Assembly (NCBI GenBank): GCA_963674895.2
Contig: CAXXCY010000001.1
Coordinates: 930,001-994,000, forward strand
Direction: 5' to 3'
Source of the DNA: CAXXOK01 sp963674895
Lineage (GTDB): Bacteria; Bacillota; Clostridia; Christensenellales; Aristaeellaceae
Length of the DNA: 64,000 nucleotides
A program made the translations under genes and the position numbers. Below, in pieces: positions 14,404 through 22,253 of the stretch. The notes beneath the pieces are model-generated. The model made no database searches. It saw nothing but the letters and a program-made list of their open reading frames with translations, and was not told the origin of the DNA. Position 1 is the stretch's first letter. Each line of letters opens with the position of its first letter.

Positions 14404-16461
14404 TTAGATGAAGGACAGGTCGAGGTGGTGCATGGTTTCGGGCACAAACCCGTCGTCCCCGTCAACAGCCAGCGGAAGGATGACCACGGTTTTCTTTTTC
14501 CCGAGGCTGCCGTCATCCAGCAGTTTCCCGTCGTTCGCCAGTATCAGCTTTCCGTCGCTGCTGTCCTCGCTGAGTACGGGATGGTCGTCGCCGTCATCCA
14601 GCAGTTTCCCGTCGTTCGCCAGTATCAGCTTTCCGTCGCTGCTGTCCTCGCTGAGTACGGGATGGTCGTCGCCGTCGGCCAGCAGCTTTCCATCATCCGC
14701 CAGAATGAGGATTTCGTCGTCCGCCAGTGCCAGGATTTCATCGTCTACCAGCGTCAGAAATCCGTCGCTTGCCAGCAGCTTATCATCTGCCAGTGCCAGG
14801 ATGCCGTCGTCCAGCAGCTTTCCGTCGTCCGCCAGCGCCAGAATTTTGCCGTACAGAAGTCTTCCATCGTTGCTGTCTTCACCGGTTACCCAATTGGCCT
14901 CGTCGGCTACCCAGCCGGTTTCGGTGGACGGCCAGGTCTCTGCGCTGAGGTAGGGATATCCGCCGCCGCTTTCGGTGCGGACGTAGTACCCGTCGCCCTC
15001 CTCGGTGCGGACGTAATACCCGTCACCCTGCGCGCCCCGGACATAATACCCGTCCCCGGCTTCGCTGCGGACGTAATACCCGTCGCCTTCCGTGCCGCGG
15101 ACATAGTACCCGGCGCCGTTGGCGCTGCGCACATAGTATCCGTCGCCATCCCCGCTGAGGTAGGGATATTCATCGCCGGCTTCGCTGAGGTAGGGATACG
15201 CGTCGCCGCTCACGCTGCGGACGTAATACCCGTCGCCATCCGCGCTGCGGACGTAATAGCCGCTGCCGTCCTCGCTGAGATAGGGATAGTCGCCGCCGTC
15301 CTCGGAGCGGACGTAATAGCCGTCGCCCGCTTCGGTACGGACGTAATATCCGCTGCCGTTTTTGCTGCGGACGTAATAGCCGTCGCCGTCCTCGGTGCGG
15401 ACGTAGTACCCGTCGCCGTCCTTGCTGAGGTAGGGATACTCTTCGCCGTCCTCGGAGCGGACGTAATAGCCGTCGCCCGCCTCGGAGCGGACGTAATAGC
15501 CGATGCCGTCCCCGCTGAGGTAGGGATAGTCTTCACCGGCTTCGGTACGGACGTAGTACTCGGGGCCTTCCTCGGTGCGTACGTAGTACCCGTCGCTATC
15601 CTCGGAGCGGACGTAATACCCGTCGCCGGCCTCGGCACGGACATAATACCCGTCGCTGGCTTCGGAGCGGACGTAGTACCCGTCGCCATCCTCAGCGCGG
15701 ACGTAATATCCGGCGCCGTCTTCGGCGAAGTAGGGATAGTCGCCGCCGTCTTCACTGAGGTAGGGATAGTCGCCGCCCAGTATCGGCAATTCGCTGTCGG
15801 CAATCAGGAAATCATAAACGATAACGGCGGTCGGCTCCGTGTCCGCTTCCGAATCGTGGTGCGAGAACGTGATCGTGGCGTTGCCTTCGCCAATAGCACG
15901 GAATGCCCAGTAGTGGTTGCCGCCCACGTAGGCCGCACCGTCCTCGTTTACAAACGCCGTAAAGTCCAGATAGCTTTCTCCAACGAGCTCCAGCACATTG
16001 GCGTCGCTCAGTTCATACTCCCAGCGCAGGCCGGTAGCCTGATCCTCATACTGGGAAAGAATGATCAGGTTTGGCTCAGATTCTCCCTGAACCGCCTGGG
16101 TATCGACCAGGTTTACGTTCCCATCGCTATCCACAATGAAGGAATAGGTGAACTCAATCCCGGACGCTCCGCCCTCCCAGGGCTGCGCATAGGTGAATGT
16201 GAGGGTCGCTTCGCCCGCAGCCAGACCGGCGACGGCCCAGGAATGCGTGCCTGGAGCGCCTGCGGTCGCCGTGTCGCCGGCAGTCTGGCCTTCGTCGGTT
16301 ACAGCCAGAATGGCGCCGTCGCTGACGGTGAAATTCCAGAGATACCCCGTAGTGGCGTTTTCCGCCAGTACGATGTCATAAGTTGCCGTGGGGGCGGATT
16401 CGGCCAGCGCTGCTCCGAGCAGCAGAGTGCAAAACAGGAGAACCGAGATAAGCTTTCGCAT
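14404..16461 (-). CDS. Secreted chagasin-like protein with 28 decapeptide repeats
   Basis: A 685-residue protein. Residues 1-20 are a signal peptide ending ALA. Residues 22-111 and 120-222 are two chagasin-type (inhibitor I42) domains: the first has ATTGYLWNF, the second GLRWEYE, and both have the aromatic/Gly turn (HSWAVAGLAAGEATLTF; HYWAFRAIGEGNATITF). I42 domains inhibit papain-like cysteine peptidases. Residues 229-508 are 28 uninterrupted decapeptides, GDGYYVRSEx (20 units) or GDxYPYLSEx (8 units). Residues 540-660 are a second Asp-rich repetitive region (LADDGKLL) with two identical 27-residue units. No anchor motif was seen. GGAGG lies 8 bases before the ATG. The long plus-strand frame over this gene is an artefact of the repeats. 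Confidence 0.85.
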   Translation of the reverse strand: MRKLISVLLFCTLLLGAALAESAPTATYDIVLAENATTGYLWNFTVSDGAILAVTDEGQTAGDTATAGAPGTHSWAVAGLAAGEATLTFTYAQPWEGGASGIEFTYSFIVDSDGNVNLVDTQAVQGESEPNLIILSQYEDQATGLRWEYELSDANVLELVGESYLDFTAFVNEDGAAYVGGNHYWAFRAIGEGNATITFSHHDSEADTEPTAVIVYDFLIADSELPILGGDYPYLSEDGGDYPYFAEDGAGYYVRAEDGDGYYVRSEASDGYYVRAEAGDGYYVRSEDSDGYYVRTEEGPEYYVRTEAGEDYPYLSGDGIGYYVRSEAGDGYYVRSEDGEEYPYLSKDGDGYYVRTEDGDGYYVRSKNGSGYYVRTEAGDGYYVRSEDGGDYPYLSEDGSGYYVRSADGDGYYVRSVSGDAYPYLSEAGDEYPYLSGDGDGYYVRSANGAGYYVRGTEGDGYYVRSEAGDGYYVRGAQGDGYYVRTEEGDGYYVRTESGGGYPYLSAETWPSTETGWVADEANWVTGEDSNDGRLLYGKILALADDGKLLDDGILALADDKLLASDGFLTLVDDEILALADDEILILADDGKLLADGDDHPVLSEDSSDGKLILANDGKLLDDGDDHPVLSEDSSDGKLILANDGKLLDDGSLGKKKTVVILPLAVDGDDGFVPETMHHLDLSFI
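14938..15777 (-). repeat. 28 x 30-bp coding tandem repeat
   Basis: The array encodes residues 229-508 of the chagasin-like protein. All 28 units are exactly 10 codons with no phase slip. It is coding DNA and has no CRISPR-type spacers. Confidence 0.9.
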
Positions 16462-16872
16462 GAGGAAACCTCCTTTTTTTCAGAGGGAGCGGCCAGGAAA
16501 CGAAGTGCTTACGTTCCGATGCTGATTTTTTCCAAACACGGCGCGAGGGAGCGTATGCTTGCGGCGTATTCAGCCAGCGCGGTTTGGCGGGAAACCTGCC
16601 CCGGAGATAAGTATTTCGCCCTCATGTCCACACTCTCAAAGCACAGTAAAAATGTGACAGGTAATATCTGGATATATTATGTCACAAAATTCTCTATTTG
16701 TAAATAGAATATTTCGAATTTATAACATTTTATTATTATTTTGTAATATTTATAGTATAGCCTGATGAATTGAAGCGCTTGCAGCCGCTGAACGCGATGG
16801 ATTGCGGTATGGCAGGGAGTCGGCTCCCGCACAGACCGCCCATCAATTCGGATTGTCGTCCTGCCGCCGTAC
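16462..16872. other. Intergenic region, partly AT-rich
   Basis: Between the start of the chagasin-like gene and the end of the SPL-type gene, both on the minus strand. Bases 16650-16770 are very AT-rich and probably hold the promoter of the chagasin-like gene, but no clear -35/-10 pair could be assigned. No gene is seen. Confidence 0.5.
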
Positions 16873-17739
16873 TCAGTCAAACATCGACAGCTGGAGCGGC
16901 TCCTCCGGCAGTTCGCGCAGGTAGCGGAATACGGCGTCCGGATCATAGAGGATGCCGTGCTTTTCGCAGCGGGCGGCAAGCAGCGCCATGAGGCGGCCGC
17001 TGTTCGGGCTGTTGCAGACGTAGCTGAGACCGAAGGCATCGATATAGCGCTGCCTGAGGCCGGGGAAGAGCCTGTCAAGCTGCGCGTAGAAGTACTCGCG
17101 GTCGCCCTCGCGCAGGGTGAGCCCCATGCCGAAGGAGAGGACGCCGCGCACGCCCGCAGCGACGCAATAGTCAAGCAACCCGTTCACGTTTGCCTCGGTA
17201 TCGCCTAAGAACGGCAGGATGGGCGTCAGCCAGACCACGGTGGGTATGCCGCGCTTTTTGCATTCCATGAGCACGTTCACGCGCGCAGCGGTGGCGGAAA
17301 CGTTGGGCTCGAGCTTTTTACACAGCGTCTCGTCAAACGTGGTCAGCGTAGTGCAAACCACACACTTTTGCCTGCGGTTTATTTCTTCAAACAGGTCCAT
17401 ATCCCGGAGCATCCGGTCGGACTTGGAGAGGATCGAAAGCCCGAACCCGCGGCGCGCGACCGCCTCCAGACACCGGCGCGTGAGGCGCAGCTCGTCCTCC
17501 AGCGGGATGTAGGGATCGCACATGCTGCCGGAGTTGATCATGGCCTTTTTACGCCGCCGCAGCAGCTGATTGTCGAGGATTTTGTCCGCGCCGCGTTTCA
17601 CCTCGATATCCTCGAATGGATGGCCGATCTGATAGCAGGCGCTGCGCGAATCGCAATAGATGCAGCCATGCGAGCAGCCGCGGTAGATGTTCATGGTGTT
17701 GTTGGCCAGAAGCACGGTTTTGTAATCGGCGTAATGCAT
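16873..17739 (-). CDS. SPL-type radical SAM protein (DNA repair photolyase-like)
   Basis: A 288-residue radical SAM protein. The cluster motif is in IYRGCSHGCIYCDSRS (CxxxCxxC, residues about 21-28). Further family marks are SMCDPYIPLE, LSILSKSDRMLRD and TPILPFLGD. It resembles the Rv2578c/SPL family annotated as DNA repair photolyases, distinct from true spore photoproduct lyase; the substrate is not established. The ATG at 17739 is chosen because homology starts there; the upstream open frame is antisense to a decayed gene. The binding site is weak (GGAAA). The gene ends LQLSMFD, a tail found duplicated at 14283-14342. Confidence 0.88.
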   Translation of the reverse strand: MHYADYKTVLLANNTMNIYRGCSHGCIYCDSRSACYQIGHPFEDIEVKRGADKILDNQLLRRRKKAMINSGSMCDPYIPLEDELRLTRRCLEAVARRGFGLSILSKSDRMLRDMDLFEEINRRQKCVVCTTLTTFDETLCKKLEPNVSATAARVNVLMECKKRGIPTVVWLTPILPFLGDTEANVNGLLDYCVAAGVRGVLSFGMGLTLREGDREYFYAQLDRLFPGLRQRYIDAFGLSYVCNSPNSGRLMALLAARCEKHGILYDPDAVFRYLRELPEEPLQLSMFD

Positions 17740-17754
17740 GGCGCGTTTCCTTAC

Positions 17755-18289
17755 TCGGACGAAGTGCTCACGGTCGTCGCGGCGGAGCTCGGTTTTGCCG
17801 CCGATTGCTTTATCCTTCGCTGCAACGTTGAGACCGCGATGATCGACTGCGGCCTGCTTGAGACGGTTGCGCTCGTGCCGCGGCTTCTTAAGCAGCTGGG
17901 GACTGCACGGTTTGATTATATCATCAACACGCACCTGCACGACGACCATATCAACGGAATCATCGACCTGCTGCCGCTGTATAAGATCGGCGCGCTCTCC
18001 GCCGGGTTTGAGCGTCCTTCCAGCAATCTGCACAAACGCCTGTTCCGGGAAGCGCTCAAGCTGGGTATCCCCGTGGAACAGGCGTAAACGCCGATTGAAC
18101 TGCGGCTCGCTGCGGCGGACCCGCAGGCGGTGTTCGTCACATTACTTTCCGCACCCGCGCCGCGAACCGGCGTACAAGCAGATTGTAAAGCTCGGGCATG
18201 ACCCGATTTATGCCGGTCTGGGCTCGCTCGTTATGCAAACGGACGTGCAGAGATGGACGATCACGCAGCTTCCGAAAGAAGCGAAATAG
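17755..18289 (+). pseudogene. Decayed metallo-beta-lactamase-fold gene
   Basis: The plus strand encodes a recognisable MBL-fold core: ADCFILRCNVETAMIDCGL, then INTHLHDDHINGI with the HxHxDH metal motif, then a stop at 18085-18087. The same frame continues with TPIELRLAAADPQAVF, and a different frame then gives a plausible C-terminus (REPAYKQIVKLGHDPIYAG...) up to 18289. There is no start codon with a binding site: the 5' end runs into the divergent SPL-type gene. I read it as an N-terminally truncated, nonsense- and frameshift-mutated remnant. Confidence 0.7.
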
Positions 18290-18353
18290 CATATTGTGGG
18301 GAGATTCCCGCTTCACCATGACCAGAGGCAGTGAAAACTCTCCGATTCCTCTT

Positions 18354-18947
18354 TCAGCTCGTCAGCAGTCCGCGTACGACTTTTTCCGCGAGCGCGAGGG
18401 TGGGTTCGTCATTAGGCAGTTCGCCGGATGCGATGAGTGTGGCGATGCCGTGAACAAGGCCCCAACTGGCGAGTGCCATTTCTTCCTGTGTGTAGTGCTC
18501 CTCGGGATGGGCCTTGACGTAGCTGGCGGTCACGGCGTACAGGATACCGGCGGAATTGCTGTGCTTTTTTACCCGCTCGTCCCCGAAAAAGCGCATGCGG
18601 ATGCGGATATCGGTTAAAAACAGCAGGCGCAGATACTCGGGATTTTCGGCGAAAAAGCGGATGTAGGCGACGCCCATTTCCTTAAGCTGCTCCATGGAAT
18701 CATCCGGGTGCTGCGCGACGGCGGACTCGAGCCGCCGGGCAAACGCTCCCAGTGCCTGCCCAGTTATGGCGCCGATCAGGTCGTCCTTGTTCTTGAAGTG
18801 GCGGTACGGCGCGGTCTGGCTGACTCCGCACAGCTTGGCTACCTTGCGCAGCGAAAAGCTTTCGTAGCCTTCCGTGTCCAACAGCTTCAGGCCCTGCTCG
18901 ATCAGCTGTGTTTTCAGGTCTCCGTGGTGATAGGGTTGTCCGGGCAT
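18354..18947 (-). CDS. TetR/AcrR-family repressor
   Basis: A 197-residue regulator. Residues 10-57 hold the TetR helix-turn-helix (FSLRKVAKLCGVSQTAPYRHFKNKDDL). The C-terminal ligand domain resembles the TetR subgroup with a WHG-type C-terminus (MALASWGLVHGIATLI). It is divergent from the two flavodoxin-like genes, and two matching palindromes lie in the shared 117-base control region, one over its own likely -35 box. It therefore probably represses both itself and the redox genes until a ligand binds. A GGTGGAG site precedes the ATG. Confidence 0.92.
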   Translation of the reverse strand: MPGQPYHHGDLKTQLIEQGLKLLDTEGYESFSLRKVAKLCGVSQTAPYRHFKNKDDLIGAITGQALGAFARRLESAVAQHPDDSMEQLKEMGVAYIRFFAENPEYLRLLFLTDIRIRMRFFGDERVKKHSNSAGILYAVTASYVKAHPEEHYTQEEMALASWGLVHGIATLIASGELPNDEPTLALAEKVVRGLLTS

Positions 18948-18985
18948 CGGTCTCCACCTCGGCGGTAAGATTAAAGTTGGGTTAA

Positions 18986-19014
18986 ATTATAGCATGAAAT
19001 GTTGACATAGTAAA
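18986..19014 (-). promoter_or_regulatory. Probable promoter of the tetR-type gene
   Basis: On the minus strand TATAAT (18991-18986) is preceded by TTTACT (19014-19009) with a 17-base spacer. The -35 box lies inside operator 1. Confidence 0.6.
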
Positions 19015-19017
19015 CAT
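18999..19017. promoter_or_regulatory. TetR operator 1
   Basis: ATGTTGACATAGTAAACAT fits the palindrome ATGTTNACNNNGTNAACAT shared with operator 2. It covers the -35 boxes of both divergent promoters. Confidence 0.8.
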
Positions 19018-19030
19018 TACGCGGTATTGT
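19002..19030 (+). promoter_or_regulatory. Promoter of the flavodoxin-like pair
   Basis: TTGACA (19002-19007) and TATTGT (19025-19030), 17 bases apart. Operator 1 overlaps the -35 box and operator 2 begins right after the -10 box. Confidence 0.75.
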
Positions 19031-19049
19031 ATGTTTACGATGTTAACAT
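19031..19049. promoter_or_regulatory. TetR operator 2
   Basis: ATGTTTACGATGTTAACAT fits the same palindrome as operator 1. The two start 32 bases apart, about three helical turns, so both dimers would sit on one DNA face. Confidence 0.8.
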
Positions 19050-19064
19050 TAAGGAGGGAAATCT

Positions 19065-19625
19065 GTGAAAGCCTACATCCTGTCCGACGGCGAGTTTGCC
19101 ACCGAAAGGCTCCGTCAGCTGGAAGCCGCGGTAAAACGCTGTCTGAAGCAAAAAGGATTTACGATCACCGAAAAGCGGCTGGAAGAGGAGGAGCTCAAGT
19201 ATTGCGTGGGGTGCTTCGGCTGCTGGGTGAAAACGCCGGGCCAGTGCGTGCGCAAGGACTCCATGGAAGAAATCAACCGCACCGCCATGAACAGCGACGT
19301 GTTGGTTTATCTGGTGCCGCTGGTGTTCGGCCAGTTTTCCGCGAACATGAAATCGACGCTGGACCGCTGGATTCCCAACATCCTGCCGTTCTTCGTCGTC
19401 CGGCCGGACGGCTCCACCATGCATCCGGCGCGGTATGCAAAAAATCCGCGCATTGTAATGATCGCCTACGGCGACGGACTGACGGCGGAGGACGCCGGCC
19501 TGTTCCGCGATATTACGACCAAACACCGCCGCAACGGCGCGGTGCTGATCTATGGGGACGACGACGAAAAGCTTACGCGGGAATTGCTGGCCGTCGATTT
19601 GAAAACTGCGGGGGATGAGTTATGA
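19065..19625 (+). CDS. Flavodoxin-like FMN oxidoreductase (first of pair)
   Basis: A 186-residue protein starting with GTG, 5 bases after AAGGAGGG. It is an NADPH-dependent FMN reductase/flavodoxin-like fold: a first strand YILSDGE, the cysteine loop YCVGCFGCWVKTPGQC as in iron-sulfur flavoproteins, the DVLVYLVPLVFGQFS flavin loop, and TLDRWIP. The CxxC loop could bind a metal cluster or be redox-active. It overlaps the next gene by 4 bases. TetR-type control suggests induction by a xenobiotic or electrophile, but the substrate is not evident. Confidence 0.85.
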   Translation: MKAYILSDGEFATERLRQLEAAVKRCLKQKGFTITEKRLEEEELKYCVGCFGCWVKTPGQCVRKDSMEEINRTAMNSDVLVYLVPLVFGQFSANMKSTLDRWIPNILPFFVVRPDGSTMHPARYAKNPRIVMIAYGDGLTAEDAGLFRDITTKHRRNGAVLIYGDDDEKLTRELLAVDLKTAGDEL

Positions 19626-20308
19626 ACGAACAGAAGCATGCGGTCATCATCAGCGCAAGCCCGAAGCCGCCGGGAACGGCCGCTTCCGACCATCTGGCGG
19701 CCATCGCAGCGGCCGCTATGCGGGACGAAACGATCGACGTGCGCGTGATCAACGCGCGGGAAACCCTGACAAAACAGACGACCGGCGAGGCGTTTGCCGC
19801 GATGGCCGCCGCGGACGCGATGATCGTCGTCTTCCCGCTGTATATCTTCTGCCTGCCGGGGATTACGATGCGGTTTTTACAGCGGTACGGGGAGTATGCG
19901 GCGAAGCTGCCCGAGCGCAGGCAGACTGCCGTCTATTCCGTGGTCAACTGCGGATTTCCCGAGCCGGAGATCAACGAGGAGGCCTCGCGCGTGATCGGCA
20001 GGTTTGCCAAAGCCGTCGGCGCGCGGTACGGCTTCGGCATCCTGATCGGCGGCGGCGGGATGGTTGCGATGTCTGTGTCTCCGGTGAAGAAGATGATGGT
20101 AAAATTCCAGGAAGCGTGCAAGCGCATCCAGGCGGAGATCAAATCAGGCACGTGCGAACCCGCCAAAAGCGTTTGCCTTCGCATCCATTTCCCCAGCAGG
20201 CTCTACCTCTTCATGGGCAATATCGGCTGGAAACGCTGGATACGCAAAAACGGAGGAAAGAAGAAAGACCTTTACGCAAGGCCGTATCAATCTGCTGAAA
20301 ACACCTGA
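19622..20308 (+). CDS. Flavodoxin-like NAD(P)H oxidoreductase (second of pair)
   Basis: A 228-residue protein translationally coupled to the preceding gene through ATGA. The N-terminus VIISASPKPPGTA is the phosphate-binding loop of the flavodoxin-like family; ADAMIVVFPLYIFCLPGITMRFL is the flavin/partner loop. The C-terminal third is basic and hydrophobic (LRIHFPSRLYLFMGNIGW), possibly membrane-associated. The two proteins probably act together, perhaps as one reductase system. The final ENT and stop codon lie in the 5' arm of a family B repeat, as for the AraC-type gene ending at 13936. Confidence 0.85.
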   Translation: MNEQKHAVIISASPKPPGTAASDHLAAIAAAAMRDETIDVRVINARETLTKQTTGEAFAAMAAADAMIVVFPLYIFCLPGITMRFLQRYGEYAAKLPERRQTAVYSVVNCGFPEPEINEEASRVIGRFAKAVGARYGFGILIGGGGMVAMSVSPVKKMMVKFQEACKRIQAEIKSGTCEPAKSVCLRIHFPSRLYLFMGNIGWKRWIRKNGGKKKDLYARPYQSAENT

Positions 20309-20482
20309 TTTATCTGCGCGGCTTCGTAAGGGCGCGGCCGCAAGGTTTTTATTGCTTCAAAACTTCGGGCGCCGGCCGGGAGCTTGCCCGCCTTTCTTGT
20401 CAGTATCAAGCGGCATCGGCCATCGCATGCAAAAGTGCAGGCGCGGGCAATGCCGCTTCTGTATACCTCCGTTTTGTGACCG
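20291..20482 (+). repeat. Family B structured repeat, copy B3 (with insertion)
   Basis: The 5' arm is TCTGCTGAAAACACCTGAT, overlapping the end of the flavodoxin-like gene. The inner stem is AAGCGGCAT (20408-20416) with ATGCCGCTT (20450-20458), a paired change from copy B1 (AAGCGGCAA/TTGCCGCTT). About 90 GC-rich bases are inserted between arm and inner stem. The rest of the gap to 20777 holds no gene that I can support. Confidence 0.75.
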
Positions 20483-20777
20483 CTTCGTTCCCTGCCGGTC
20501 ACGGCGCTGTGCAAACCGGCGCAGCCTTCATATATCAGTGCCGTTCGCAGGCGCCGAATACGGCATGAATGCATTTTGGCTGCCCGGAACCTCGAATCAT
20601 AGGGGCAAGCCGGTGCGCACGATAGACAACGGTCAAAAGGCATAAACAAAACCATGCGCAAAACGCGCCGGGTTTTCTTGACGTGCGGACTGTGATACAC
20701 TGGTAACAGCAATTCAAAAAGCCAGACCGCAGTTGCCGCCCGTTCCACGGAGAAGACGTTTTTACGGAGGGATACGA

Positions 20778-21824
20778 ATGGACAGCGATCAATTATTGTT
20801 GAACCTTTATAAGCAGCAGCAGTATGATGTTACGCGCACAAGGCTGCAAAAGACGTTCATGGCCGTCACCGCGGTTTCCGGCGCCATCGGCGTGATTATT
20901 TCAAGCATCTTTTACACCGATTGGCTGTATGATTACATGTTCTCGGGCATGGTTCTTTGTGTCCTGTTCAACATCGTGCTGGTGTGGCGCAAGCGTATGC
21001 GGATCGACACGGCAAGCTTTTTCACCATGCTGTACGCCGCCTTTATCTTTACGCCGGTGCTCTGGCTGATGACCGGCATTACCGGTATTGCGCCATACCT
21101 GTCGCTGATTGTTCTGGTGGCGATCATCACCCTGTTTTCCGGCAAAAGGCTTACCTGGCTGCTGGCCGGTTATCAGGTCATGCTGCTGGGTTTCACGGTG
21201 TATTCCTCGCTGATTGAATTTTCAAAGACCGATAACGCGGCGTCCCTGGTGTATCTCATCGCCGCATTTGCGATGACCGTGATGCTAATCGTGTTGTATA
21301 TGATGACAAAGCAAAAGGAGTACAATGAACTCAACGACAAATTCCTGCGCAGTTCCTTCAAAGACGAGCTGACGCAGCTGTATAACCGTAAATTGCTGGA
21401 CTTGATTCTGGAACATCAGGAACTGCTGTACAAGCATGAAAACACCGATTATATGCTCATGATGTTTGATGTCGACGACTTTAAAAAACTCAACGACGAG
21501 CACGGGCATATTTTCGGGGATATCGTTTTGCGCAGCGTCGCCAAATGCATCAGCGAAAAAGCGCGCGCTTCGGATTTCGTCGTGCGCTACGGCGGCGACG
21601 AATTCCTGGTCATTCAGGCCGCCGCGTCGCAGGAAAGCGTAAACGCTATGGTTGAGCGGATCGAAGCGGCGATGGAGGGAGCCTGCCAGCTTGATATCCC
21701 GGTTTCGGTCAGTTATGGGTTTGCGCTGCGTTCGCGATGCGCTTCGCCCGAAGAGGTGCTGAAGCTGGCGGACGAACGGCTCTATGAAAAAAAGCAGGAG
21801 AAAAAGGCCGGCCGCTCGGTTTGA
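20778..21824 (+). CDS. Membrane-bound diguanylate cyclase (GGDEF)
   Basis: A 348-residue protein. About six hydrophobic helices fill residues 28-190, followed by a GGDEF domain: DELTQLYNRKLL, MLMMFDVDDFKKLND and RYGGDEFLVI. The catalytic GGDEF is intact and an inhibitory RxxD (RASD) lies exactly five residues before it, so product feedback is expected. It should make cyclic di-GMP from two GTP in response to an unknown membrane signal. No EAL or HD-GYP partner is nearby. The ATG at 20778 follows ACGGAGGG. The gene ends in a Lys-rich tail. Confidence 0.92.
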   Translation: MDSDQLLLNLYKQQQYDVTRTRLQKTFMAVTAVSGAIGVIISSIFYTDWLYDYMFSGMVLCVLFNIVLVWRKRMRIDTASFFTMLYAAFIFTPVLWLMTGITGIAPYLSLIVLVAIITLFSGKRLTWLLAGYQVMLLGFTVYSSLIEFSKTDNAASLVYLIAAFAMTVMLIVLYMMTKQKEYNELNDKFLRSSFKDELTQLYNRKLLDLILEHQELLYKHENTDYMLMMFDVDDFKKLNDEHGHIFGDIVLRSVAKCISEKARASDFVVRYGGDEFLVIQAAASQESVNAMVERIEAAMEGACQLDIPVSVSYGFALRSRCASPEEVLKLADERLYEKKQEKKAGRSV

Positions 21825-22171
21825 GCGGCGTCCCACTCCCTTGCCTGTCGTATGGTTCCTGAAAGCCGCCCGCCTTCGGATCGCCGGGCCGCCGTGCGGC
21901 TGTGCCCCAGAGCGCACGCTTTTTCCGGTTCGCTTGGTAACGCGCTGGTTAACCGGGCATTCGTCCTTCCCTGCCGCCGACTCGTGATGCCGCGGTATTG
22001 AAGGGAAGCATGCTGCAGCGGAAGCTTCGGCGAAGTCCGGTGCGGGTGATTGATGGTAGGCTGACAGGGTATTGCGGCCGGGCATGAGTAAAGCGGCAAG
22101 GAAACCGGGAGGAATCCACGATACGGGTTCTTTGTAAACAAGCCGGTATCCGGTTGCCAAACACGGTTTAT
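21825..22171. other. GC-rich intergenic region without recognised gene
   Basis: No frame here has a ribosome binding site or family resemblance. The sequence is GC-rich with several short inverted stretches but does not match the repeat families named elsewhere in this annotation. Confidence 0.5.
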
Positions 22172-22208
22172 CAACAGCTGCCGCGAAATACGCGGCAGCT
22201 GTTGTTTA
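22172..22208 (+). terminator. Strong terminator
   Basis: CAACAGCTGCCGCG and CGCGGCAGCTGTTG form a perfect 14-base stem with a 5-base loop, followed by TTTATCTTTT. It separates the plus-strand GGDEF region from the convergent DUF4405 gene. Confidence 0.85.
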
Positions 22209-22253
22209 TCTTTTATCCTGAAAGAAAGGGAATGTTCTTTTCTCCGCCCCGCG

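Noticed and set aside
14938..15777. Possible CRISPR array (30-base periodic repeat)
   Set aside because: Units are contiguous with no spacers and encode a continuous, phased peptide repeat.
14395..16707. 770-codon plus-strand frame opposite the chagasin-repeat gene
   Set aside because: It exists because the 30-base repeats lack stops on the other strand too. It has no signal peptide, its start has no binding site, and the minus-strand gene has a signal peptide, GGAGG site and I42 domains.
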